NCBI RefSeq assembly: GCF_014652235.1
Contig: NZ_BMYK01000007.1
Location: 124,001 to 188,000, forward strand
Reading direction: 5' to 3'
DNA: 64,000 bases
From: Pseudorhodoferax aquiterrae
GTDB taxonomy: Bacteria > Pseudomonadota > Gammaproteobacteria > Burkholderiales > Burkholderiaceae_C
A program made the position numbers and the translations under genes. The notes under the pieces were generated by a model, which saw only the letters and a program-made list of their open reading frames with translations, did not search any database and was not told where the DNA came from. This document shows positions 53,568 through 61,730 of this stretch, piece after piece. The first letter of the stretch is position 1. Each line of letters opens with the position of its first letter.

Positions 53568-54758
53568 TCAGATGGCCTGGGCGGCCCGCAGCGCGGCGAT
53601 GTCGCCGCTGGCATAGCCGAGTTCGGCCAGGATGGCATCCGTGTGCTGGCCCAGCGCCGGCACCGGGTCCATGCGCGGGCCGGTGTTCCAACTGCCGGGC
53701 GGCAGCATGGCGGGCAGCGGGCCCTGCGGCGAGCCGACCTCGGTCCAGCGGCCGCGCGCCTTCAGCTGCGGATGCGCCCAGACCTCGGCCATGGTGTTGA
53801 CCTGGGCGTTGGCGATCTGGGCCTGTTCCAGGCGTTCGACCACCTGCGCCGCGCTGAGCGAGGCGAAGGCCTCCACGATGATCCGGCGCAGCGCCTCGCG
53901 CTCGGCCACGCGCTTGAAGTTGGCGCTGAAACGCGGGTCGTTCGCCAGGCCCGGTTGCTGCAGCACGGTGGTGCAGAAGCTGGCCCACTCGCGCTCGTTC
54001 TGCAGCCCCAGCATCACGCTGCCGCCATCGCCGGCCGGGAACGGCCCGTAGGGGTAGATCGTGGCGTGGCTGGCGCCCGTGCGCGGCGGCGGCGCGGCGC
54101 CTTCGAAGGCGTAGTACAGCGGGTAGCTGGTCCATTCGGCCAGCGCTTCGAGCATGGAGATGTCGATGCGCTGGCCCTGGCCGGTCTGGCTGCGCTGCAT
54201 CAGCGCAGCCAGGATGTTGGTGTACGCATACATGCCGGCCGCGATGTCGGCGATCGAGGGGCCGGCCTTGCAGGGCTCCTCGGGCGTACCGGTCACGGAG
54301 ACGAAGCCGGCCTCGCTCTGGATCAGCAGGTCGTAGGCCTTCTTGTCGCGGTAGGGGCCGGGGTTGTGCGGGTCGTCACCGTAGCCGGAGATGTCGCACA
54401 CGATCAGCCCGGGCTTGCGCTGCGACAGGTTGTCGTAGCCCATGCCCAGGCGCGCCGCGGCGCCGGGCGCGAGGTTCTGCACCACCACGTCGGCCTTCTC
54501 GAGCACCAGGCGTTCCAGCAGCTTGGCGGCCTCGGGGTGCTTGACGTCCAGCGTGAGGCTCTCCTTGGAGCGGTTGGTCCAGACGAAATGCGAGGCCAGG
54601 CCGCGCACGCGTTGGTCGTAGCCGCGCGCGAAGTCGCCGCTGCCGGGACGCTCGATCTTGATGACGCGCGCGCCCAGGTCGGCGAGCTGGCGGGTGGCGA
54701 ACGGCGCCGCGATGGCGTGTTCCAGCGTGATGACGGTGATGCCCTTGAGGGGTTGCAT
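53568..54758 (-). CDS. Class III CoA-transferase (CaiB/BaiF family)
   Basis: 396 residues. The N-terminus MQPLKGITVITLEHAIAAPF and the segment LGARVIKIERPGSGDFARGY are characteristic, and the catalytic Asp is in KKAYDLLIQSEAG. It moves CoA between carboxylic acids, for example from succinyl-CoA to a mesaconate- or citramalate-like acid. The gene lies 10 bp after a mesaconyl-CoA-hydratase-like gene and before a lyase, so it probably activates the acid taken up by the nearby Bug receptors. Confidence 0.92.
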   Translation of the reverse strand: MQPLKGITVITLEHAIAAPFATRQLADLGARVIKIERPGSGDFARGYDQRVRGLASHFVWTNRSKESLTLDVKHPEAAKLLERLVLEKADVVVQNLAPGAAARLGMGYDNLSQRKPGLIVCDISGYGDDPHNPGPYRDKKAYDLLIQSEAGFVSVTGTPEEPCKAGPSIADIAAGMYAYTNILAALMQRSQTGQGQRIDISMLEALAEWTSYPLYYAFEGAAPPPRTGASHATIYPYGPFPAGDGGSVMLGLQNEREWASFCTTVLQQPGLANDPRFSANFKRVAEREALRRIIVEAFASLSAAQVVERLEQAQIANAQVNTMAEVWAHPQLKARGRWTEVGSPQGPLPAMLPPGSWNTGPRMDPVPALGQHTDAILAELGYASGDIAALRAAQAI

Positions 54759-54768
54759 GGCGGTCCTT

Positions 54769-55638
54769 TCAGCGCAACGTCGCGGTGGCGTCCATGGTCA
54801 GCCAGCCTTCGTGGTCGCTGGCCCACAGCCGCACGGTCTTGCCGTCGGCCTGCAGTTCGCCGTTGACGTGGAAGGGGTGCAGGTCGAAGGTCGGGCGCAC
54901 GGCCTTGAAGCGGAAGTCGGCCACGTCGGCATCCGGCAGCTGGCGGCGTAGCAGGTCCATGAGCAGGGTCGCGATCAGGGGGCCGTGCACGATCAGGCCG
55001 GGATAGCCTTCGACCTCGGTCACGTACTTGCGGTCGTAGTGGATGCGGTGGCCGTTGAAGGTCAGTGCGGAGTAGCGGAACAGCAGCACGTCGTCGGGCA
55101 CGATCTCGCGCCGCCAGGCGCCGCGGACGGCGGGCTGGGGCGGCGGCACCACGTCGTCGGCCCGCTGGGCCTCGCGGTAGACGATGTCGTGGAACTCCAC
55201 GAGCGCCGGATCGGTGGCGCCGTTGCAGCGGACTTCATGGCGCACCTTGACGAACACGAGCCGACCGGTGCGGCCGGACGTGCTGCGCACGCCGTCGATG
55301 GTGGAGGTGCGCGCGACCTGGTCGCCGACACGGATGGGCGCATGGAAGCTGAACTGGCTGCCCGCCCACATGCGGCGCGGCAGCGGCACGGGCGGCAGGA
55401 AGCCGCCACGTTTGGCGTGCCCGTCGGCGCCGATCTCCGACTGCCGGTGCATGGGCAGGAAGTAGAGCCAATGCCACAACGGGGGCAGCGGCGTGCCGGC
55501 GGGCGCCGCGGCGGCCGGATGGTCCAGCGTGGCGGTCAAGGCCACCACCGGGGTGGGGGTGATCGTGTCCTGGACGGTTTCGGTGCGTCCGGTCCATGCG
55601 TCCAGCGCTTTGAGGTCTGTGTTCAATGGAATCTCCAT
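54769..55638 (-). CDS. MaoC/FAS1-like dehydratase (mesaconyl-C4-CoA or 3-methylfumaryl-CoA hydratase type)
   Basis: 289 residues from the ATG at 55638. Two hot-dog halves are visible. The N-terminal half has a WHWLYFLPMHRQSEIGADGH segment; the C-terminal half has FRYSALTFNGHRIHYDRKYV, with the catalytic Asp/His type residues, then GLIVHGPLIATLL. This matches hydratases acting on mesaconyl-C4-CoA. With the CoA-transferase it would hydrate an unsaturated dicarboxylyl-CoA. An operator-like motif lies 57 nt upstream (55695-55725). Confidence 0.85.
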   Translation of the reverse strand: MEIPLNTDLKALDAWTGRTETVQDTITPTPVVALTATLDHPAAAAPAGTPLPPLWHWLYFLPMHRQSEIGADGHAKRGGFLPPVPLPRRMWAGSQFSFHAPIRVGDQVARTSTIDGVRSTSGRTGRLVFVKVRHEVRCNGATDPALVEFHDIVYREAQRADDVVPPPQPAVRGAWRREIVPDDVLLFRYSALTFNGHRIHYDRKYVTEVEGYPGLIVHGPLIATLLMDLLRRQLPDADVADFRFKAVRPTFDLHPFHVNGELQADGKTVRLWASDHEGWLTMDATATLR

Positions 55639-55694
55639 GCAGGCCTGGCTTGCGCAGCGGCCATGCACGAAGTCTTGAACAAGCCTGCCTGCCT

Positions 55695-55725
55695 GTGAAG
55701 TGCAATGTTCGGAACAATTGATGCA
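55695..55725. promoter_or_regulatory. Operator-like motif, site 3 (upstream of the MaoC hydratase gene)
   Basis: GTGAAGTGCAATGTTC and GGAACAATTGATGCA. TGTTC-G-GAACA (55706-55716) is a perfect inverted repeat, and TGCA occurs at both ends (55701-55704 and 55722-55725). It aligns with site 2 at 19 of 25 core positions. It sits in the 146-bp gap between the enoyl-CoA hydratase and MaoC genes. Confidence 0.65.
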
Positions 55726-55784
55726 TGCGGTGCAATGGTCCTGCCGCATGTCGGAGGGCGCCGTCGCGCCGGCGGGTGCCGGCG

Positions 55785-56573
55785 TCAGTCGCCGGTCCAG
55801 TGCGGCCGTCGCTTTTGGGCGAATGCCGCAGGCCCCTCGACCGCGTCCCGGCTCGCCAGCATCCGGGCGGCCGCCGGGTAGTTCTCATGCATGGTGTCCG
55901 CCAGGTTCGCGACGGCCAGACTCTGCAGCATGATCTGCTTGGACGCCTGAACGGCCAGCGGGGCGCAGGCCAGGATCTCTTCGGCGTACTGCCTGGCCCG
56001 GGCCATCACGCGTTCGGCCGGCACCACGTCGTTGAGCAGGCCGATGCGTTTGGCCTCCTGTGCGTCGATCGTGGCGCCGGTCAGCACGAGGGCCATGGCG
56101 TCCTTGGTGGCGATCTGGCGTGGCAGGCGCTGGAGCAGGCCGCCTCCCAGGGCGGCCAGACCGACGCGCGGCTCGGGCAAGCCGAACTTGGCGCTGCTGG
56201 CGGCCACGCCGATGTCGCAGGCCGCGAGGATTTCCATGCCGCCGCCCAGGCAGTGGCCGTTGACCGCTGCGATGAGCGGCTTCCACAGGTCGAAGCGGTG
56301 GGTGATTCCCGCGAAGCCGGTCGCTGGCTTGGCATGGTCGCCCGTCGCGGCCAGTTCCTTGAGGTCCGTGCCGACGCAGAAGGCCCGGTCGCCGGCCCCG
56401 GTCACGATGCACACGCGCAGCTGCGGGTCGGCGGCATAGCGGTCGAACGCGTCGGCCAGCTCCCGGTGGGCCTCGGGGTGCAGCGCATTGAGAACCTGGG
56501 GCCGGTTCAAGGTCAGGGTCAGCAGCGCGCCCTCGGTCTGGTACAGGCAGTGGCGGTATGCGGTGTCGCTCAA
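55785..56573 (-). CDS. Enoyl-CoA hydratase/isomerase family protein
   Basis: 262 residues from a TTG at 56573, chosen because GAGGAG lies about 6 nt upstream and the crotonase domain begins soon after (LLTLTLNRPQVLNALHPEA). Longer versions of the frame add unconserved residues. The oxyanion-hole motifs are in AFCVGTDLKELA and HCLGGGMEILAACDIG. The catalytic Glu is probably in the FGLPEPRVGLAALGG segment. It may hydrate a CoA ester in the pathway of the genes downstream, or serve the divergent Liv transporter substrate. Confidence 0.87.
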   Translation of the reverse strand: MSDTAYRHCLYQTEGALLTLTLNRPQVLNALHPEAHRELADAFDRYAADPQLRVCIVTGAGDRAFCVGTDLKELAATGDHAKPATGFAGITHRFDLWKPLIAAVNGHCLGGGMEILAACDIGVAASSAKFGLPEPRVGLAALGGGLLQRLPRQIATKDAMALVLTGATIDAQEAKRIGLLNDVVPAERVMARARQYAEEILACAPLAVQASKQIMLQSLAVANLADTMHENYPAAARMLASRDAVEGPAAFAQKRRPHWTGD

Positions 56574-56843
56574 GGTGTCTCCTCGGAGTTCGTGGGCAGG
56601 GCCGGTCCGGCCGGCGCGTTCCGATTCTGGGAAGGGCGGCGCCCGCGTGTCCATGGCGCGCAGGGCATGGGCGCCATCACGCAGCGACATGCAGGCGCCG
56701 AAACTCCAGGTAAACCCTGGGCGGGCCGTCCCCACTATGTTCTCCATACATGGCTGGTATGTGTTTACGCTAATTTTCAAATGGGGACCGTTCTCCTAGA
56801 GTCGCGCCGATCGTTCAATCGCCCAGACCAACAGGAGACAAGC

Positions 56844-57980
56844 ATGAGGAACTGCGTGAAGAGCATGGCCGCCGCGATGGCGATGGCGGCCATCGGTGCG
56901 GTGGCCACGGCGCAGACCGTGCCCGTCATCGGCATCGTCGAGCTGTCGGGCGCCGGCGCCACGGCCGGCGTGAACTTCGACAACGGCGTGAAGCTGGCCG
57001 TCAAGGAGATCAACGCGGCCGGCGGCATTCTGGGTCGCAAGGTCCAGTACACGTCGCTCGACTCGCAGACCCAGCCCGGTGTCGCCAAGGGCCTGGCGGC
57101 CAAGGCGGTCGACCAGGACGTGCCGCTGGTGATCGGTCCGGTGTTCTCGGGCTCGATCCTGGTGTCGATGAACGAGACGCGGCGCGCCGAGGTGCCGAAC
57201 ATCATCGGCGGCGAAGCGGCCGCGATCACCCAGCAGGGCAACCCCTACGTGTTCCGCGCTTCGTTCACGCAGGCCGCGGCGATGCCCAAGGTGGCGCGCT
57301 ACCTGAGCGAGAGCCTGAAGATCAAGACGCTGGCCGTGATCTACGTCAACAACGACTTCGGCAAGGGGGGCCGGGACATGATCGGCAAGGCGGTCGAGGC
57401 CAAGGGCATCAAGGTCGCCGCCGACATCTCCACCGACCAGGGCCAGGTGGACTTTTCCAGCGCCGTGCTGAAGGCCAAGCAGTCCAACGCCGACGCGCTG
57501 TTCGTCTATTCCAACGAGGAAGAATCCGCCCGCCTGCTCAAGGAGCTGCGCAAGCAGGGCTACGACAAACCCATCGTCGGCGAGACCACGCTGGCCAACG
57601 ACAAGGTCATCGAACTGGCCGGCGAGGCGGCCAACGGCGTGATCGCGCACGTGGGCTTGACGGCGGATGCACCCAACCCCACCGTGCAGGCCTTCGCGCA
57701 GCGCTACCTGGCCGAGTACAAGGTCAAGGCAGACCACAACGCCATGAAGGGCTACATCGGCATGCATGTGGCACGCGCAGGGTTCGAGAAGGTCGGCAAG
57801 ATCGATCCCAAGGCCTTCGCGAAGACCCTGCACGGTCTCTCGATCTCGGCCGACAAGTACCCGGGCGTGCTGTTCGACCTCACCTACGACGACAAGGGCG
57901 ACCTGGACCGCGAGAGCTTCTTCGTGCGGGTCGCCGGCGGCAAGACGCAGGTCATCGAAACGCTCAAGCCGGCCAAGTAG
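56844..57980 (+). CDS. ABC transporter substrate-binding protein (LivK/branched-chain type)
   Basis: 378 residues with a signal peptide ending ATAQ. Type I periplasmic binding motifs are IGIVELSGAGATAGVNFDNG, VKEINAAGGILGRKV and LVIGPVFSGSILV. The ATG at 56844 has ACAGGAGA upstream. It belongs to the leucine/urea/aromatic-acid class, so the ligand may be an amino acid or an aromatic acid. It leads the 56844-61496 operon and is separated from livH by 111 bp containing a near-perfect palindrome. Confidence 0.93.
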   Translation: MRNCVKSMAAAMAMAAIGAVATAQTVPVIGIVELSGAGATAGVNFDNGVKLAVKEINAAGGILGRKVQYTSLDSQTQPGVAKGLAAKAVDQDVPLVIGPVFSGSILVSMNETRRAEVPNIIGGEAAAITQQGNPYVFRASFTQAAAMPKVARYLSESLKIKTLAVIYVNNDFGKGGRDMIGKAVEAKGIKVAADISTDQGQVDFSSAVLKAKQSNADALFVYSNEEESARLLKELRKQGYDKPIVGETTLANDKVIELAGEAANGVIAHVGLTADAPNPTVQAFAQRYLAEYKVKADHNAMKGYIGMHVARAGFEKVGKIDPKAFAKTLHGLSISADKYPGVLFDLTYDDKGDLDRESFFVRVAGGKTQVIETLKPAK

Positions 57981-58041
57981 GGCCGCACCCCGTCGCTGCG
58001 CGGCGCCTGCGAGGGGCGGCGCCGCGCACGGCACCGCATCG

Positions 58042-58075
58042 GGTGCTGCGCGGCGCGGCCGCGCCGTGCCGCACC
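58042..58075. repeat. Near-perfect 34-nt palindrome between receptor and permease genes
   Basis: The centre CGGCGCGGCCGCGCCG (58051-58066) is a perfect palindrome. It extends to GGTGC (58042-58046) and GCACC (58071-58075) with two mismatched positions per arm. It lies between the binding-protein stop (57980) and the livH start (58092). Such structures commonly let receptor mRNA accumulate above permease mRNA. Confidence 0.6.
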
Positions 58076-58091
58076 GCGCGCTGGAACGCAC

Positions 58092-58967
58092 ATGACCGAC
58101 TTCATCCAACTCCTGTTCAGCGGCCTGTCCACAGGTGCGATCTACGCCCTGGCGGCGCTGGGCTTCACCTTGCTCTGGCAGGCCAGCGGCACCATCAACT
58201 TCGCCCAGGGCGAGTTCGTCATGCTGCCGGCCTTCGCCATGCTGGTCTTCCTGTCGGCCGGCGCACCGTTGTGGCTGGGCTTCGTGCTCACCTGCTTCGT
58301 CGCCAGCTTCGTGCTGGGCTGGGTGTTCAAGCGCGGCATCGTCGATCCGCTGTTCAAGTACGGCATGATGCCCATCGTGGTGGCGACCATCGGCCTGTCG
58401 ATCGCCTTGCGCAACGGGGTGCGGGCCGGCTACAGCGCCGAGGCCCACGCGTTCCCCAGCCTGTTCCCCGGCAGCTTGTTCACGGTCTCGGGCGTCACCG
58501 TCTCGGCCACCGACATCGGCACCTTCGTCTTCGCGCTGGCGCTGGTCCTGCTCGTGCAGACCTTTCTGTCCAGGACCATCACGGGCCGGGCGATGCAGGC
58601 CGTTGCCCAGAACACCGAGAGCGCCTCGGTGCTGGGCATCAACGTGCCGCGCATGATCCTGTACACCTTCGCCATCAACGCCGTGCTTGCCACGGCGGCC
58701 GCGCTGCTGGTCACGCCCACCTATCTGGCGAAGTTCGACATGGGCGAAAGCCTGGGAACCAAGGCCTTCTTCGCCGCCATCATCGGCGGCTTCAACAACA
58801 GCCGCGGCGCCCTGCTGGGCGGTCTGATCGTGGGCGTGTGCGAGAACCTGGCCGCCGCCTACATCTCGCCGGCCTACAAGGACGCCGTGGCCCTGGTGAT
58901 CTTCATGGTCGTGATCCTGTTCAAGCCGCAAGGCCTGCTGGGCAAGAAGGTGGAACGCAAGGTATGA
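58092..58967 (+). CDS. livH: Branched-chain amino acid type ABC permease LivH
   Basis: 291 residues with about eight membrane helices. Family stretches include GLSTGAIYALAALGFTLLWQ, ASGTINFAQGEFVMLPAFA and the cytoplasmic coupling region AVAQNTESASVLGINVPRMI. It forms half of the transmembrane channel with LivM. The stop overlaps livM by 4 nt. Confidence 0.95.
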   Translation: MTDFIQLLFSGLSTGAIYALAALGFTLLWQASGTINFAQGEFVMLPAFAMLVFLSAGAPLWLGFVLTCFVASFVLGWVFKRGIVDPLFKYGMMPIVVATIGLSIALRNGVRAGYSAEAHAFPSLFPGSLFTVSGVTVSATDIGTFVFALALVLLVQTFLSRTITGRAMQAVAQNTESASVLGINVPRMILYTFAINAVLATAAALLVTPTYLAKFDMGESLGTKAFFAAIIGGFNNSRGALLGGLIVGVCENLAAAYISPAYKDAVALVIFMVVILFKPQGLLGKKVERKV

Positions 58968-59962
58968 AGAAGCTCCTCATGGCCGCCGCCGTGGCATGCG
59001 TGCTGCTGGTGACGCCGCACTTTCTGCGCAGCTACGGCATCTACCTGCTCAGCGCCTGGCTGGTCTACATCATCGCCACCATGGGCCTGAACCTCACGGT
59101 GGGCTATGCCGGCCAGAAGTCGCTCGGGCACGCCGCCTTCTTCGGCATCGGTGCCTACACGGTGGCCATCCTCATGAAGGCCGGCATCAGCTTCTGGCTC
59201 GGGCTGCCGGCGGCCGCGGCGATCTGCTTCGCCGTGGGCCTGATCCTGGGCTTTCCGGCGCTGCGCGTGCAGACCATCTACCTGGCCTTCGCCACGCTGG
59301 GCTTCAACACCGCGGTCTGGCTCGTCATGCGCAACGAGGAGTGGCTGACCGGCGGCACCTTCGGCATCAACAACATCGCGCGGCCGCAGCTGTTCGGCCT
59401 GAGCCTGGAGAGCAACCTGGCCTACTACCACTTCGTGCTGGTGGTGGCCGTGCTGCTGGGCGCGCTGCTCTGGGGGCTGCTGCGCTCGCCCTGGGGCAAG
59501 GCCTTCACGGCGCTGCGCGACAACCCGATCCGCGCCGAGAGCCTGGGCGTGGACATCCGCAGCTACACGCTGCTGAGCTTCGCGATCGGTGCGGCCTACG
59601 CCGGCGTGGCCGGCGCGCTGTTCGCCAGCCTGGTGCAGTTCATCGAACCCGCACCGTTCACGGTGCTGGCCTCGATCATGATGTACCTGATGGTCGTCGT
59701 CGGCGGCCCGGGCTACTTCTTCGGGCCGGTGCTCGGTGCGGCCGTGGGCGTCATCCTGCCCGAGTGGTTGCGCTTCGCCCAGGCCTGGTACCTGTGCGTG
59801 TTCGGTGCGGCCGTCGTGGTGCTCATGATCTGGCTGCCGGACGGTCTGCTGTCGATCCCGGACCGCATCCGGGCGCGCCGCCAGTCCCGCGAGGCCTCGG
59901 CCGCACGCGCCGCCGCGGCGCGCGCGCAAGTGCCGCCGCGCGCCTCGGGAGCAGAGGCATGA
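58964..59962 (+). CDS. livM: Branched-chain amino acid type ABC permease LivM
   Basis: 332 residues. LNLTVGYAGQKSLGHAAFFG and the coupling segment GKAFTALRDNPIRAESLGVD are LivM signatures. About nine helices precede a basic Ala/Arg-rich C-terminal tail of some 35 residues (RIRARRQSREASAARAAAAR) that is longer than usual and probably cytoplasmic. It overlaps livG by 4 nt. Confidence 0.95.
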   Translation: MKKLLMAAAVACVLLVTPHFLRSYGIYLLSAWLVYIIATMGLNLTVGYAGQKSLGHAAFFGIGAYTVAILMKAGISFWLGLPAAAAICFAVGLILGFPALRVQTIYLAFATLGFNTAVWLVMRNEEWLTGGTFGINNIARPQLFGLSLESNLAYYHFVLVVAVLLGALLWGLLRSPWGKAFTALRDNPIRAESLGVDIRSYTLLSFAIGAAYAGVAGALFASLVQFIEPAPFTVLASIMMYLMVVVGGPGYFFGPVLGAAVGVILPEWLRFAQAWYLCVFGAAVVVLMIWLPDGLLSIPDRIRARRQSREASAARAAAARAQVPPRASGAEA

Positions 59963-60741
59963 GAGCCGACCGCGAAGGCGCAGTGCGCAGGCCGCTGCTC
60001 AAGGTCAGCGGCCTCAGGAAGCGCTATGGCGCGATCCAGGCCGTCGGGGGCGTGGACTTCGAGGTCTTCCCGGGGGAGATCTTCGGTGTCATCGGCCCCA
60101 ACGGTTCGGGCAAGACCACGCTGTTCAACAGCATGCTGGGCCAGATCACGGCCGACGAGGGACGCATCGAACTCAACGGCGAGGACGTGACGCGGCTCGG
60201 TCCGCTGGCGCTCAACCGCAAGGGCGTCGGACGCACCTTCCAGACCCTGCAGGTGTTCGGCAAGATGACGGTGCGCGACAACCTGCTCGTGGCGGCGCAG
60301 GAGCACCACGGCAGCATGCTCGGCCGCATGTTCGCGCCCGGCGATTGCGGGCTGGGTGCGCGCGCCGATGCCCTGATCGACCGCTTCCGCATGCGCCACG
60401 TGGCCGACAAGAAGGCCGGCGAGCTCTCCTATGGCCAGCAGAAGCTGGTGGACATCGCCATGGCCTTCATGAGCGAGCCTGCGCTGGTGCTGCTGGACGA
60501 GCCCTGCGCGGGCGTGAACCCCAGCCTGGTCGGCGGCATCGGCAGCCTGCTCAAGGACCTGAACCGCAACCCGGCCGCCGCGCGCCGGAGCAGCTTCGTG
60601 GTCATCGAGCACAACATGGACTTCGTGATGGACCTGTGCCACCGCGTGATGGTCATGGTCGAGGGCACGGTGATGGCCATCGGCACGCCGGACGAGATCC
60701 GGTCGAACAAGCGCGTCCTGGACGCCTACCTCGGGAGCTGA
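59959..60741 (+). CDS. livG: ABC transporter ATP-binding protein LivG
   Basis: 260 residues. Walker A is GPNGSGKTT, the signature is LSYGQQKLVDIAMAF, Walker B is LVLLDEPCAGVNP and the H-loop is VIEHNMDFVMDLC. The extended LivG loop between Walker A and the signature (GRTFQTLQVFGKMTVRDNL) is present. It drives transport together with LivF. The LivF GTG start follows after 2 nt. Confidence 0.95.
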   Translation: MRADREGAVRRPLLKVSGLRKRYGAIQAVGGVDFEVFPGEIFGVIGPNGSGKTTLFNSMLGQITADEGRIELNGEDVTRLGPLALNRKGVGRTFQTLQVFGKMTVRDNLLVAAQEHHGSMLGRMFAPGDCGLGARADALIDRFRMRHVADKKAGELSYGQQKLVDIAMAFMSEPALVLLDEPCAGVNPSLVGGIGSLLKDLNRNPAAARRSSFVVIEHNMDFVMDLCHRVMVMVEGTVMAIGTPDEIRSNKRVLDAYLGS

Positions 60742-60743
60742 GC

Positions 60744-61496
60744 GTGGCCAACGAGATCTGCATCGAGTTCGACGACGTGGTCGCGGGCTACAAGGACTTC
60801 ATGATCCTGAACAAGCTGAGCTTTCGGGCCCGGCGCGGCGCCATCACCTTGCTGCTGGGCCCCAACGGCGCCGGCAAGTCGACGGCGCTGAAGACCTTGT
60901 TCGGCCTGCTGCGCCCCCGGCAGGGCCGCATCCTGCTGGACGGCGAGGACATCGCCGGCTGCGACCAGAAGACGCTGCTCGGCAAGGGCGTGGCCTTCGT
61001 GCCCCAGGGCCGCAACCTGTTCGGCCAGCTGTCGGTGTTCGAGAACCTGGAGCTGGGCGGCATCACGATCGGAACCCGGCAGACGCATGCGCGCATCCCC
61101 GAAGTGCTGGCGCTGTTCCCGCGGGTCAAGGAGCGGCTGCACAGCGCCGCTTCCAGCCTCTCGGGCGGCGAGCAGAAGCAGTTGGAGATCGGGCGCGCGC
61201 TGTTGCTGCGGCCCAAGGTGATCCTGGTGGACGAGCCCAGCATCGGCCTGTCGCCCATCGTCGTGCAGGATGTGTTCAGGCTGTTGCGCGGTCTGGCTGC
61301 GCAAGGGACCACCGTCCTCATGGTGGAGCAGAACGTCAAGAGCGCGCTCAAGATCTCCGACGAGGCCATCGCCCTCGAATCGGGGCGGCTGGTCCTGCAA
61401 TGCCCCGCAGCGGAGCTGTTGGCCGACCCGCACATCGAGCGGCTGTTCCTGGGCGGGGCGGCCGTGCCGGCTGCGACCGATGCCGTGGTGGTCTGA
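60744..61496 (+). CDS. livF: ABC transporter ATP-binding protein LivF
   Basis: 250 residues, starting with GTG at 60744 just after livG. Walker A is GPNGAGKST, the Q-loop lies in FVPQGRNLF, the signature is LSGGEQKQLEIGRALLL, Walker B is VILVDEPSIGLSP and the H-loop is VLMVEQNVKSAL. The stop codon TGA (61494-61496) is the first triplet of a 227-bp repeated element, so the native C-terminus may have been altered by that element. Confidence 0.94.
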   Translation: MANEICIEFDDVVAGYKDFMILNKLSFRARRGAITLLLGPNGAGKSTALKTLFGLLRPRQGRILLDGEDIAGCDQKTLLGKGVAFVPQGRNLFGQLSVFENLELGGITIGTRQTHARIPEVLALFPRVKERLHSAASSLSGGEQKQLEIGRALLLRPKVILVDEPSIGLSPIVVQDVFRLLRGLAAQGTTVLMVEQNVKSALKISDEAIALESGRLVLQCPAAELLADPHIERLFLGGAAVPAATDAVVV

Positions 61497-61720
61497 GAAC
61501 GTGTGAACGAACCGCTCACACCCACGCGAGGCCCCCAATGAGCTCCTGTTTCCATCATGATCGTCGCGCCCGGGGCCTCGCCCTTCGGGCCGGGGCGCGC
61601 CAGGCCGCATGCGGGCGTTGCAGTCCTTGCCCGGGCGCCAGCCCGGGCTGCGGCCTGCGCCTTCGCCTGCGGCCCGCCGCACCCCGTCGTGGGCGCGATC
61701 GGCTCATTCACACGTTCTGA
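61494..61720. repeat. 227-bp repeated element, copy 1 (MITE-like, with terminal inverted repeats)
   Basis: It begins TGAGAACGTGTGAACGAACC and ends with the inverted complement TTCACACGTTCTGA, giving terminal repeats of about 20 bp with two mismatches. Inside are a perfect 10-bp stem (61526-61535 with 61572-61581), GCCC-TTC-GGGC (61580-61590) and GCCCGGGC-GCCA-GCCCGGGC (61629-61648). An identical-length copy with 13 differences (94% identity) lies at 62466-62692. No transposase is encoded. It fills the space between livF and the SDR gene. Confidence 0.85.
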
Positions 61721-61730
61721 GGGAGGCGAC

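Noticed and set aside
61557-61730. N-terminal extension of the SDR protein into repeat copy 1, giving a repeat-SDR fusion
   Set aside because: The frame is open, but the GGGAGG site and the conserved Rossmann start place the true start at 61731. The same peptide occurs in copy 2, where it runs antisense to a LysR gene.
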